DNA of 64,000 nt from Plecoglossus altivelis (Eukaryota > Chordata > Actinopteri > Osmeriformes > Plecoglossidae), in the NCBI GenBank assembly GCA_036571765.1, contig BROE01000013.1:1-64000 (forward strand). Reading direction: 5' to 3'. Made by a program: the position numbers and the translations under genes. Numbering within the stretch: the stretch's first letter is position 1; every line of letters begins with the position of its first letter. Below are positions 11,131-23,200 of the stretch, in pieces. Below the pieces are notes generated by a model, which saw nothing but the letters and a program-made list of their open reading frames with translations, was not told the origin of the DNA and made no database searches.

Positions 11131-11627
11131 TAATGACATTGCAAAGCATTAGATATTCGTATGCAAACCATGGTGGCAATGGAGAATCATTCTAAGACTG
11201 ATATTCCATGAAACTATTCAGACTAGTTAATAAATCTGATTTCAAACAAGGACGATGCTGCAAATGTTTAGGGTGTCAGGCAGACAAAGCTTACCAGAGA
11301 GGACAAACATCCCTTTTTGTTGACTTAAGGGTCATCCATTTGGTCATGGCAGATCTTAGATACTTATAAAAGCATAAGCAGTGCAAAATAAATGACAATT
11401 CATTATGGATGATCTCCTAGGCAGGAGGATCTGCTAGCAAGCGACGCTTCAGAAATAACAGGCCACAACTACGACTGCAAGTTATTTTGGCTCGGGACTC
11501 TAAATTAAAAATCAAAGTCTTTGTTTCCTCATGTAGTTTGCAGACCAGTTTAAATTCCTAGATATGTTTGTCATTTAATCAACGTATTCTTCTACACAAG
11601 GGTTATTCTGTATTTGGGTTAGGGTTA

Positions 11628-13196
11628 TACACTGCTCAAAAAAATAAAGGTAGCACAGACAAAACATCCTAGATCTGAATGAATTAAATAATCTTAAATA
11701 CCTTCGTCTTTACGTAGTTGAATGTGCTGACAACAAAATCACACAAAAATGATCAATGGAAATCAAATGTATCAACCCAAGGAGGTCTGGATTTGGAGTC
11801 GCACTCAAACTTAGTGGAAACCCACACTACAGGCTGATCCAACTCTGATGTAATGTCCTTAAAACAAGTCCAAATGAGGCTCAGTAGTGTGTGGCCTTTA
11901 CTTACCTGTATGACCTCCTTACAACGCTTGGGCATGCTCCTGATGAGGTGGTGGATGGTCTCCTGAGGGATCTCCTCCCAAACCTGGACTAAAGTATCCG
12001 CCATCTCCTGGACAGTCAGTGGTGCAACATGGTGTTGGTGGATGGAGCAAGACATGATGTCCCAGATGTGCTCAATTGGATTCAGGTCTGGGGAACGGGC
12101 GGGCCAGTCCATAGCATCAATGCCTTCCTCTTGCAGGAACTGCTGACACACTCCAGCCACATGAGGTCTAGCTTTGTCTTGCATTAGGAGAAACCCAGGG
12201 CCAACCGCACAAGCATACGGTCTCACAAGGGGTCTAAGGGTCTTATCTCGGTACCTAATGGCAGTCAGGCTACCTCAGGTGAGCACATGGAGGGCTGTGT
12301 AGTCTCCCACAGAAATGCCACCGCACACCATGACTGACCCACCGCCAAACCGGTCATGCTGGAGGATGTTGCAGGCAGCAGAACTTTCTCCTCGGTGTCT
12401 CCAGACTCTGTCACATGTGCTCAGTGTGAACCTGCTTTCATCTGTGAAGAGCACAGGGTGCCAGTGGCGAATTTGCCAATCTTGGTGTTCTCTGGCAAAT
12501 GCAAACGTCCTGCACGGTGTTGGGCTGTAAGCCAACCCCCAACTGTGGAGGTCGGCCCCTCATATCACCCTCATGGAGTCTGTTTCTGACTGTTTGAGCA
12601 GACACATGCACATGTGTGGCCTGCTGGAGGTCATTTGGCAGGGCTCTGGCAGTGCTCCTCCTGCTCCTCCTGGCACAAAGGCGGAGGTAGCGGTCCTGCT
12701 TCTGGGTTGTTGCCCTCCTACGGCTTCCTCCACGTCTCCTGATGTACTGGCCTGTCTCCTGGTAGCTCCTCCATGCTCTGGATACTACGCTGGCAGACAC
12801 AGCAAATCTTCTTGCCACAGTTCACATTGATGTGCCATCCTGGATGAGCTGCACTACCTGAGCCACTTGTGTGGGTTGTAGACTCCGTCTCATGCTACCA
12901 CTAGAGTGAAAGCAACGCCAGCATTTAAAAGTGACCAAAACATCAGCCAGGAAGCATAAGAACTGAGAAGTGGTCTGTGGTCACCACCTGCAGAACCCCT
13001 CCTTTATTGGTGGTGTCTTGCTAATTGCCTATAATTTCCACCTGTTGTCTATTCCATTTGCACAACAGCATGTGAAATGTATTGTCAGTGTTGCTTCCTA
13101 AGTGGACAGTTTGATTTCACAGAAGTACGATTGACTTGGTTACTTGGTTCTAGTTACATTATGTTGTTTAAGTGTTCCCTTTTTTAAAGCAGTGTA
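11628..13196 (-). mobile_element. Tc1-like DNA transposon
   Basis: The element is about 1.57 kb, bounded by TA dinucleotides and inverted ends. The left end reads tacactgctcaaaaaaataa; the right end, read inward, is tacactgctttaaaaaaggg. Tc1/mariner elements insert at TA and duplicate it. The interior carries a decayed transposase on the minus strand. It sits in the gap between the convergent 3' ends of cttn and ppfia1. Confidence 0.9.
11753..12893 (-). pseudogene. broken Tc1 transposase (DD34E)
   Basis: Read from 12893 downward the frame begins MRRSLQPTQVAQVVQLIQDG, the usual Tc1 helix-turn-helix start. It then meets an in-frame TGA just before TVARRFAVSASVVSRAW. Further pieces are in other frames: HWHPVLFTDESRFTLSTCD holds the first catalytic Asp. 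LLMQDKARPHVAGVCQQFLQ holds the second Asp, and DLNPIEHIWD the Glu. I count 34 residues between that Asp and the Glu, so this is DD34E. At least one stop and two frame shifts break the gene, so it is a fossil. Transposases of this type cut and paste their element; this copy cannot make an intact one. Confidence 0.9.
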
Positions 13197-14939
13197 TATT
13201 CTATAACCATTCTTCTGTACCTTAAATAGGTCAAGCTACGTGTTCCAAAAATGAATCTGAGAGAAATGTTCAGAAGTAGTTGGACTTTTAACACAAAGAC
13301 TGTCTTTTTATTGGCAGTGGAAAACAGGTTTCAGTATTTTATTGAAAGTAAGAAATAAATACTACTGGTAAAAATAGTTCATGAGTACTCAATCTTTACA
13401 CGATTTTTGTTACACTATCAGGACAATTTCCAAAGAGAACAAATTTAAAAACAGGACAATAACATGATGTGCATTGTGCATAAGTTACCAAATCACAAGA
13501 CAACAAAACTGTGTTCCCCCAAATCCTGTATGCAGCACATTTAAATCTGCAATGTTGCCTAAGGAGGAACATCCTAATTTGACCTTGGCTTTAGTAACAG
13601 CTTTGCCAGAATCAGGAAAACTTGGGATATCATAAAAATCCTACAAACTGAACAACACCAAAACATAGAAGAGTTAATCAGTACAAAAGGAAAGAAAGAA
13701 AGTAGGTGACAGATGACAAGGCTTGATAAGCCTTGGAATTATTTTTTTTGTGTGTGGGCAGATCACAGCACTTGGGAGTCACAGCAGGTTCAGGGCTTAA
13801 CCCCGACCCTTGAGGCTACATTGGCCTTGGTCCGTCAGGGAGGAGCCTCCTGGAGGGGGGAGGGGCCTCCAGATGGGGGTGGAGCCTCCAGGAGGGGGGA
13901 AGGGCCTCCATATAGGGGCGGAGCCTCATTAGGCTCAGAATCAGTCATGTGCTTCTTCAGGTGAACCAGCATGCATATTTCAGAGTAAGGCAGGATAGGA
14001 TTGGGCAATGAGAAGTTAGGAGGAATGGAAAACTACAGTACAACATGTGAGGAGAAGTGAAGGACTTGTACAAAGTAGCCATCATCTTTGCTTCCGCATT
14101 ATGGCTTCTTTTTGCATCATTAAGAGTTTAGTTTTGGTATCCCCATTAGTAAGAGGATTGCTATGGTTACAGTCTGGTGTCAGGCATCCACAGGATTAGC
14201 CTACAGCCTCTCAGTCGTCGCATTTACAGGTCATCATGACTGATATGCATATGACACGCATGTACAGGTCATCATGACTGATATGCATATGACACGCATG
14301 TACAGGTCATCATGACTGATATGCAGAAACATACAAAAGGTATATAAGAGCATATGAAATAAAATTTATATAATATATCAAAGTCACATGATCATCAGAT
14401 TAATTATTATAAAACCAATAGGAGGACAAAGGGAAAAATACATCCGGTCAAAAAGATAATAAAAAAGATTATAAATATACACACTCCAGACAATTAAAAC
14501 ATTCAGTTATTTTCATGTAGTTTTACACTTAAGTTTAAGGACAAGGAGGAAGGGAAGATTTAAAGGAGGCAAAAATCAATGAAATGTCCCATTGCTTTAC
14601 ATAAATATAATAATACACATTGATAACTCTATGATGTGTCCTTTAGGTGTGCAATAAAATATTGGTGACAACATAACTTGTTCGGTCTCTGTAATAAAAA
14701 CAGCATTTTAGTGTTCTTCTTGGTCAGGTCAGCATCCATTGGTGACGAGAAAATGGTTCATTTTCATCCTCTGACCAACATCCACCTGGAGAAATAAAAA
14801 AGAGAAAGATGAGCCAGAATCTGTAGAGAAGCAGTTGATAGACGAGAGGTTAAAGAGGCGTGAACATGCGTTATTTAACCATGATGTAGGCCTGGTCCCA
14901 GCATGGTTTCCATCACCTAACAAGAGAAGCAAGTGCTGT
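13197..14939. other. non-coding; probable ppfia1 3'UTR
   Basis: No coding exon is supported. On the minus strand AATAAA motifs at 13307-13312 and 13338-13343 could end the ppfia1 transcript, giving a 3'UTR of about 2.3 kb (inference). Minor repeats: GGAGGGGCCTCC-type units at 13838-13925, and about two and a half copies of a 38-bp unit (caggtcatcatgactgatat) at 14228-14325. Confidence 0.45.
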
Positions 14940-15560
14940 AGGGAGTGCTACTGCGAGGGAGTGCTACTGCGAGGGAGTGCTACTGCGAGGGAGTGCTACT
15001 GCGAGGGAGTGCTACTGCGAGGGAGTGCTACTGCGAGGGAGTGCTACTGCGAGGGAGGGCTACTGCGAGGGAGTGCTACTGCGAGGGAGGGCTACTGCGA
15101 GGGAGTGCTACTGCGAGGGAGTGCTACTGCGAGGGAGGGCTACTGCGAGGGAGTGCTACTGCGAGGGAGTGCTACTGCGAGGGAGTGCTACTGCGAGGGA
15201 GTGCTACTGCGAGGGAGTGCTACTGCGAGGGAGTGCTACTGCGAGGGAGTGCTACTGCGAGGGAGTGCTACTGCGAGGGAGTGCTACTGTGAGGTAGTGC
15301 TACTGTGAGGGAGGCTAATGTAGGGGAGTGTGACTGGGGGAGTGCTACTGTTGAGGGAGTGCTACGGAGGGGAGTGCTACTGTGAGGGAGTGCTACTGTG
15401 AGGAAGTGCTACCATGTAGGGGATGCTACTGTAGGGATGCTTACTGTGAGGGAGTGCTACTGTGACGGGGAGTGCTACTGTGAGGAGTGGCCTACCTGTG
15501 AGGAGTCTGTACTGTGAGGGAGTGCTTAACTGTGAGGGAGTGCTACTGTGAGGTAGTGCT
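14940..15560. repeat. 16-bp minisatellite
   Basis: About 22 near-perfect copies of gggagtgctactgcga run to about 15290. They continue as a tgtgag variant with many indels to about 15560. The unit is not a multiple of three, so all three frames carry the same repeating peptide. It ends about 45 bp from the ppfia1 stop codon and would lie in its 3'UTR. Confidence 0.92.
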
Positions 15561-15606
15561 GTAAGGAGTTAGTGAGATAGTGTGTGTACTCACGGAGGGC
15601 TATGTG

Positions 15607-17242
15607 TTAACAGGAGTAGGTCCGGACAGTGGCAGTTTCCAGTCTCTGAATGGCAGACTGACTCCCTGCATTGCGATGCCAACCCCATGCAAAACATGCT
15701 GTTATTTACTTGCAATTCCCAGATGCACATGTAAACGAGCACACACTTGAAAGAAGCGGAATTACCAACAAAACTGTACAGACGCACATTACAAAAGCCT
15801 GTGGTTGGTTAAAATGTACAATGATGTCAGATCATGATTGCTGATACTCCAGCAAACACCCTCAGACCTCGAGCCACCTCACCATCACTGGGACTTCTCT
15901 TTGGCTGCGTGGAGGGTGACAGAGATGTGACAGGTAGAGTGTCGCTGGGGCCAGGGGGAATTCCACGCACGTCTTTAGGACGGAACTTTTTCCTCCAAGA
16001 AGGAGCTCGTCTGAAGCTCTTATCATCATCCTGAAGAAGGTTGGAAACAGGGATGAAGACAGGGTGGAGACAGGATGAAGACAGGGTGGAGAGGAGGACA
16101 GTTGGGGTGTGTTGGGTGGAGGAGGGGGTCAGGTAAAAGTTGTGTTGGGATGGAGGAGAGGGAGTCCAAGTAAAAGTGTGGTTGGTGGAGGAAGGGGGAG
16201 ACACGGTGGGGGTGTGTTGGGGTGGAGGCAGACCAGTCAGTAAAGGGTGTGTGGGTGGAGGAGAGGATTCAAGTAAAAGGTGGTTGGGTGGAGGGAGGAG
16301 TCAGTAAAAGGTGTGTTGGGTGGAGGAGAGGAGGACAGTTGGGGTGTGTTGGGTGGAGGAGAGGAGTCAGTATAAGGTGTGTTGGGTGGAGGAGAGGAGT
16401 CAGTAAAAGGTGTGTTGGGTGGAGGAGAGGAGACAGTAAAAGGTGTGTTGGGTGGAGGAGAGGAGGACAGTTGGGGTTTGGGTGGAGAGAGGAGTCAGTA
16501 AAAGGTGTGTTGAGTGGAGGAGGGAGGACAGTTGGGGTGTGTTGGGTGGAGGAGAGGAGTCAGTATAAGGTGTGTTGGGTGGAGGAGAGGAGACAGTATA
16601 AGGTGTGTTGGGTGGAGGTAGAGTGTCCAGTAAAAGGTGTGTTGGGTGGAGGAGAGGAGTCAGTAAAAGGTGTGTTGGGTGGAGGAGAGGAGGACAGTTG
16701 GGGTGTGTTGGGTGGAGGAGAGGAGTCAGTATAAGGTGTGTTGGGTGGAGGAGAGGAGGACAGTTGGGGTGTGTTGGGTGGAGGAGAGGAGTCAGTAAAA
16801 GGTGTGTTGGGTGGAGGAGAGGAGTCAGTAAAGGGTGTGTTGGGTGGAGGAGAGGAGTCAGTAAAAGGTGTGTTGAGTGGAGGAGAGGAGTCAGTAAGAT
16901 GTAAAGATGTGCAGATCATCCTACAAGGTAACTCCTGGTATCATATGGACTAGCAGACACAGCATAAAAGTTAAGTTACAACACACCCTAGTGACTGCAC
17001 AGGGTCAGTGAACTAACAGCTGTTTAGAGCTGCTGTCATATACAATGCTTAATGCACTTCGCAGATCGAATTCAATTGGTGTGTCTTTCTGAGAGGGCTA
17101 CGTGTACATGTCTGTCAATGAGCCTGACTATTCTCTCTGATTAGAGTTAACAGCTAATAAGACTGGATCTCACCTCCTCTATCCTCCTCTCTGTTGCTGC
17201 AGCCAGGAGGTTGTTGTACTCACGCTCCAGCACAGCTCGAGC
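15607..17242 (-). CDS. ppfia1: liprin-alpha C-terminal tail with PDZ ligand
   Basis: Exons 17242-17174 (ARAVLEREYNNLLAAATERR), 16030-15860 (SFRRAPSWRKKFRPKDVRG) and the 39-bp terminal exon 15645-15607 (RLETATVRTYSC, stop TAA). The VRTYSC end is the conserved class of liprin-alpha tail that binds the GRIP PDZ domains. If the donor after ARGLR is skipped, the frame reads on to a stop about ten residues later, giving a form without the PDZ ligand. Confidence 0.93.
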
Positions 17243-20200
17243 CTGCATGAAGAGATGGGGTAAGGTTAGAGAAAGATACAAAGAGTTAGGGTTAGAGAAA
17301 GATACAAAGAGTTAGGGTTAGAGAAAGATGCAAAGAGTTAGGGATAGAGAAAGTTGAAAAGGTACAGTAGGGTTAGAGAAAGATGATAAGGTACGGTGGT
17401 GTTACAGAAAGATAAATAGGTAGGGTTGGAAAAAGATGAAAAGGTTAGGGTCAGAGGGGTAGGAGGTAGGGTTAAAGAGGTAGGGTAGTGTTAGAGTAGG
17501 AGGTAGGGTAGGGTAGAGTTAGAGTAGGAGGTAGGGTAGGGTAGAGTTAAAGTAGGCGGTAGGGTTAAAGAGGTAGGGTAGAGTTAGAGTCGGAGGTAGG
17601 GTAGAGTTAGAGTAGGAGGTAGGGTAGGGTAGAGTTAGAGTAGGAGGTAGGGTAGGGTAGAGTTAGAGTAGGAGGTAGGGTAGGGTAGAGTAGAGTTAAA
17701 GTAGGCGGTAGGGTTAAAGAGGTAGGGTAGAGTTAGAGTAGGAGGTAGGGTTAAAGAGGTAGGGTAGAGTTAGAGTAGGAGGTAGGGTTAAAAAAAGGAT
17801 CGAGAGATCGAGACAAGGGTAAGGAGGCAGGTGTGAGTTTACAATGGGGGCAGGATGACCAGGTGTGAGTTTACAATGGGGGCAGGATGATCACCTGTGT
17901 GTTCTGTGTGGGGACCTGCAGCAGCAACGCCAAAGCGTTGTGGTCGAAGGAGGCGTCTAGGGCCAGCAGGGCACCGTGTACACCACTCTCCTGCAGATTG
18001 CTGCTGTAGTCCTTAAGCCCAATGGACTCAACCCAGTTCATCACACGCTCGTTACTCCAGACCAGAACATCTGATGTTAAGTAAACGTGACAAAAATGGG
18101 TGACATTGTTTCCTTCAACAAAATGATGCAGGGAACAATGAGGCGTTCGTGTGCGTTTATCAGAAGAATTGTGATGGCCTTTATTTATTATTATTGTTGT
18201 TTGCTTAAGATTGATCCTCAGCACAGCAATAACCCTCAGATTGCTCGATGTTCTACTCATGATAGAAGACGTTCTACTGTATGAGAGATAGTGATGGTTG
18301 TTTCCTCCACACTTACAGCATGATTAAGGAGTGTTAGAGAACACGACAGCTGTTACCTCTGATCTCTGACTGGCAATCTTCCTGTCTCCTGTCCAGCTCC
18401 TTCCTGTCATAGTTCAGCCTCCTCAAGCACATCACTCCACACTGGAAACTGTTCCTGTTGACAAGGAACAAACAATGTTATATCAGTCAACCTACCGAAT
18501 GCTTACATGTTCATGCGTTCATCCACAGATATCCACAGGTAAGGTGCATTTAGGGCGAAGGTTTAGAGTAGGGTAACCCTAACCCTAGCAGGGTGAGGGT
18601 TTAGAAAGCCATTCTTTCTTACCTGTGGAAGCTGTCCACCATCTTCAGCTGTGCACGAAGGTCCTTCTTGGTCAGGTGGTCCAGCATGCGGGCGTCCACC
18701 AGGGACTCCATGAAGTAGGAGCGGTACTGGGGCAGCCCCAGGCTGGGCAGCCAGTCGTTCCCAATCCACTCATGGTTCATGTCGCCATACGCTAAGGTCT
18801 GGAACGAGGAAGGGACTACATCACCGGGTGTATGACTTAGGGGGTTGGATGTACACGTGAATGTGTGTATGCATAGCAGTGAGGGTGTGAGTGTGTGTGA
18901 GGACGTGTGGGTCAGTATGTGCGTGTGTGTGTGTCTGTGAGTGTTAGGGGTGTAGGAAATACCAGTAGTGTACGGTAATACAAACACATAAAATAACAGT
19001 TAGGTCAGAGTGTGTGTGTGATCTGAAGCATTAGGTTTGGAGGTGAACACATAATGACCGTCTCCACTCACCACAATGGTATTCATGGTTGGTGTTATTC
19101 TGAAACCTAGTTAGGGTTAGTTAACACACTAGAATCTTTGCATCTGCTTTTTTTGATGTCAAGGTTTTTCCATAGTCTTACTTACATGTATCTGAACTAA
19201 TTATGGAATGCTGTCTAAAGAAAAATTAAATAGATTGACAAAAGTACAGATTTGAAATGTCAGCTAATAACTATTGTAAGTTACAATACAATACTGAAAA
19301 CCCTTTTAGCTTTTCATTGTGGAAGTAATGTTGTAAATGAATTTGTAGTCAAGATGAACCATGAATCAAAGAACAAATATTAACATCTGGAAGAACAGCT
19401 GTGCTCATAGTAGGACAGCTGTGTTCATAGTAGGACAGCTGTGCTCATAGTAGGACAGCTGTGTTCATAGTAGGACAGCTGTGTTCATAGTAGACAGCTG
19501 TGTTCATAGTAGACAGCTGTGCAGTAAGGACTGCTGTGCAGTAAGGATAGCTGTGCTCATAGTAGACAGCTGTGCAGTAAGGAGTGCTGTGGAGTAAGGA
19601 AAGCTGTGTTCATAGTAGACAGCTGTGCAGTAAGGACTGCTGTGCAGTAAGGAGAGCTGTGCTCATAGTAGACAGCTGTGTTCATAGTAGACAGCTGTGC
19701 AGTAAGGAGAGCTGTGCTCATAGTAGACAGCTGTGCAGTAAGGACTGCTGTGCAGTAAGGAAAGCTGTGTTCATAGTAGACAGCTGTGCAGTAAGGACAG
19801 CTGTGCAGTAAGGACAGCTGTGTTCATAGTAGACAGCTGTGTTCATAGTAGACAGCTGTGCAGTAAGGAGAGCTGTGCTCATAGTAGAACAGCTGTGCTC
19901 CTGAAAGAGAGTGTTCCTGACACCTTCCAGGCATTCAGCCCCTCATGTGGAACAATGCTAACTGACTAACCATGTCATGATGTGTGCATTCATGTGTGCG
20001 AGTGTTCATATATGAGCAGCGTGTGAGCAGCATAACAGATGTGCCAACCTGAGCCCAGCTACCCTCGTCATCCTCCTGGGGTTAGCATGTTAGCATTAGC
20101 AGAGAGAAAACAATCTGGGGTTAGCATATTAGCATTAGCAGAGAGAAAGTAATCTGGGGTTATGACAGCACAGTTAAGTGTTAAGTAGCTCAACATGCAA

Positions 20201-23200
20201 CAAACTCACAAGACAATGAATGTTTAAAGAATATAATACACTTTGTAGATTAATACTATTTTTGTTGTTGTTGAGAATCTTAAGGTTAAGTGCAAGAACA
20301 ATAACTGACATTAGGTTAAAATGTGTGTCTATGAGGAATGACAGTAACAATTTCCATGTAATCTAGATAATCATAAACCTATAGTTATGCTACATCATTG
20401 CTAGCAGACAGCTGGGAGAGTACAACTCTAAGCACAACATGCCCACCACAAACATGCACGTTTTATGACCAGAATAGAGAAACAAGAGCTAAACATCAAT
20501 GATGAGTGTTGAAGGCAACAATGTCTTTACTGAATCATCTCACATGGTTACTATAGGTTGAGACCTGTTTATATTCTCAGAGCTGGTAAACCTAAGAGGA
20601 AAACATCTACATATGAATGGGTGATTAAGAAGTTCTGCTGTTAAAAAGGCTACCATAGTTGTCTCCTGTATGGCAAAACTGCACGTTTCCTCATGGTTTT
20701 ATACAATTAATTTCACTGATCGAAACACCGCAAGTGTAAAAGTGTGACACACAGCCACAGTAAAGCACACAATAGATCTGCACTTCAACAGTGGAAGTGT
20801 ACACCACCAGCGACGAAGTCTACAGAGACACAGAGGAGACAGTCTACACCACCAGGTAGGCAGTCTACATCACCAGGTAGGCAGACTACAGTCTACACCA
20901 CCAGGGAGGCAGTCTACATCACCAGGTAGGTAGTCTACAGACACTACACCACCAGGGAGGCAGTCTACAGTCTACATCACCAGGTAGGTAGTCTACAGAC
21001 ACTACACCACCAGGGAGGCAGTCTACAGTCTACATCACCGGGGAGAAAGTCTACACCACCGGGGAAGCAGTCTACAGAGTCTACACCAGTAAGATCCACA
21101 GACTAACCGTAGGGGGCGTGGCCGCCAGACACTCCATCTCTTCATGCGTCACCCAAATGTTCCCAGTTGACTGATCATGGAATGCCCAACAAGAGGGCAA
21201 AGGAAGCAGGAGTGAGGGCAAAGGAAGCAGAAGTGAAGGTATGTAGGAAGCAGAAGTGAGGGCAAAGGAAGCAGAAGTGAGGGCAAAGGAAGCAGAAGTG
21301 AGGGCAAAGGAAGCAGAAGTGAGGGCAAAGGAAGCAGGAGTGAGGGCAAAGGAAGCAGAAGTGAAGGCAAAGGAAGCAGAAGTGAGGGCAAAGGAAGCAG
21401 AAGTGAGGGCAAAGGAAGCAGAAGTGAGGGCAAAGGAAGCACATCGAAGTGAAAGAAAATAAAACGGGTGTAAAGAGATTTATCCAGTTAATTGAGTGGT
21501 TCTCAAACTGTTATATGGAGCTTTACCTGGTGGCCATATGACTGCATTGTAAGAGGCCTAAAACCTTCAAATGTAAATTACTTTATAGGTTTCACATGCC
21601 ATTAGGGTCATTCAACTATTTAATGGGGTGGCTAGATAGCTATGTAGCATGATACATTATGAGAGTTCATATCAGGTATGCGTGTTACTGATGTGCAATG
21701 AATTCAGGATTTAAGTAAGTAATATCTACTTCTAGCATTTTGTGAGTAAAATTTGAGAATCTTTGAGAATTTGAGAAATCTATCGAATCAATTTTGGAAT
21801 CTGGCAGCAACATAATGTAGAAAAAGAGAAGCGCAGTGAATACTTTTGGAATGCACTTTACCAAGAACTGAATATGTTTGTAATTATGGTGTTCACATTA
21901 AGTAGCTTATTTTGCAATGGACATGGCAATGTTCTGTTTTGTGTTTGCAACTGAAATTAATCAGCAATTAAATTTGAAGCTCTGGGTTTGGAAGGGTTAA
22001 ATCATGTTATGTAAACAGAGTTTAGCAAAAAATAACATGTGTAAGGAGGTCAATAGCAAATTAATTCACAATCAATAAGAGGTCAAACGGAGGGATGATA
22101 TCTAAATAAGGTATAAATACATAATAAAGCCATGAGGGGCCTGAGCCAGTCCTAGTACCGTTCTAGAAGTGGGTGGAGCAGAGGGGCTAGTGAGGGACAT
22201 GATCTCCTGGATGGCCAGACGCAGCTTGAGGCGATGCAGGGGGTTGCTGATACCGATCTCTCTCTGGATCTCCGTGTCCGACAGCGCAGACATGATGGCA
22301 CCGCTCTTCACGTTGGCCCGACATGCTGCCACGTACCATGCAGGCATGCCCACCCACAGCTGGGGGAGGACGGAAATACAACGATTGACTGAAGGGATGA
22401 AAAGGAAAGCATCTGGTGACATCAACCAAATATTTTCATGTGTGGCCTTTTTGTCATGTCAGTCTCACCTCCAGCCAGACCACCACAGTGGGGCCATCCC
22501 ACTGAGCGAAGGGCAGGCCTAGTCTACGAGCCTCTTCAAGTAACTCATGCCTGCAACACAAACAGCATCCACCTGGGTCTATATATACACACAGCAAAAC
22601 AGCATCCACCTGGGTCTATATCCATCTATACCTATATAGATAGATATAGACTGATATAGATCTATCTATATAGATGGATATATATATATATATAGGCATA
22701 CACACACACACCAGTCCACCAGCATCCAGTCCCAGCACACAACGGAGAGAGAGGGAGCAGAAAAAGAGGCAAACCAGGGTGGAATAGTTCATCCTAAGAG
22801 TCACTGAGACCAAACTGGAGTAGGACTTCCCTGGAACGTCCTACTGCAGCAGCAGCACCAGCAGTCCTACTGCAGCAGCAGCAGCAGCAGGACTGCTGCT
22901 GCTGCTGCTGTAGGACTGGTGATACTGCAGTAGGACTGCTGGTGCTGCTGCAGACCTACTGCAGTATCACCAGTCCTACTGCAGTATCACCAGTCCTACT
23001 GCAGTATCACCAGTCCTACTGCAGCAGCAGCAGTCCTACTGCAGCAGCAGCAGTCCTACTGCAGACCTACTGCAGTAGGACTGGTGATACTGCAGACCTA
23101 CTGCAGTATCACCAGTCCTACTGCAGCTGCAGCAGAGAACCTCCAGGAAGGTTTTATGGCAGCATAAAAAGGCAGGCACATTCCTGTTAGAGATCTTATT

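Noticed and set aside
11753..12830. Functional transposase gene
   Set aside because: An in-frame stop near the start and at least two frame changes break it.
13713..13964. 83-residue Gly/Pro-rich open frame
   Set aside because: It is produced by GGAGGGGCCTCC repeats in the probable ppfia1 3'UTR.
14728..14788. Alternative last exon of ppfia1 (acceptor ctccag, reading VDVGQRMKMNHFLVTNGC)
   Set aside because: It has a plausible acceptor, but the canonical VRTYSC exon at 15645-15607 fits the family and phase. The tail is not a known liprin end.
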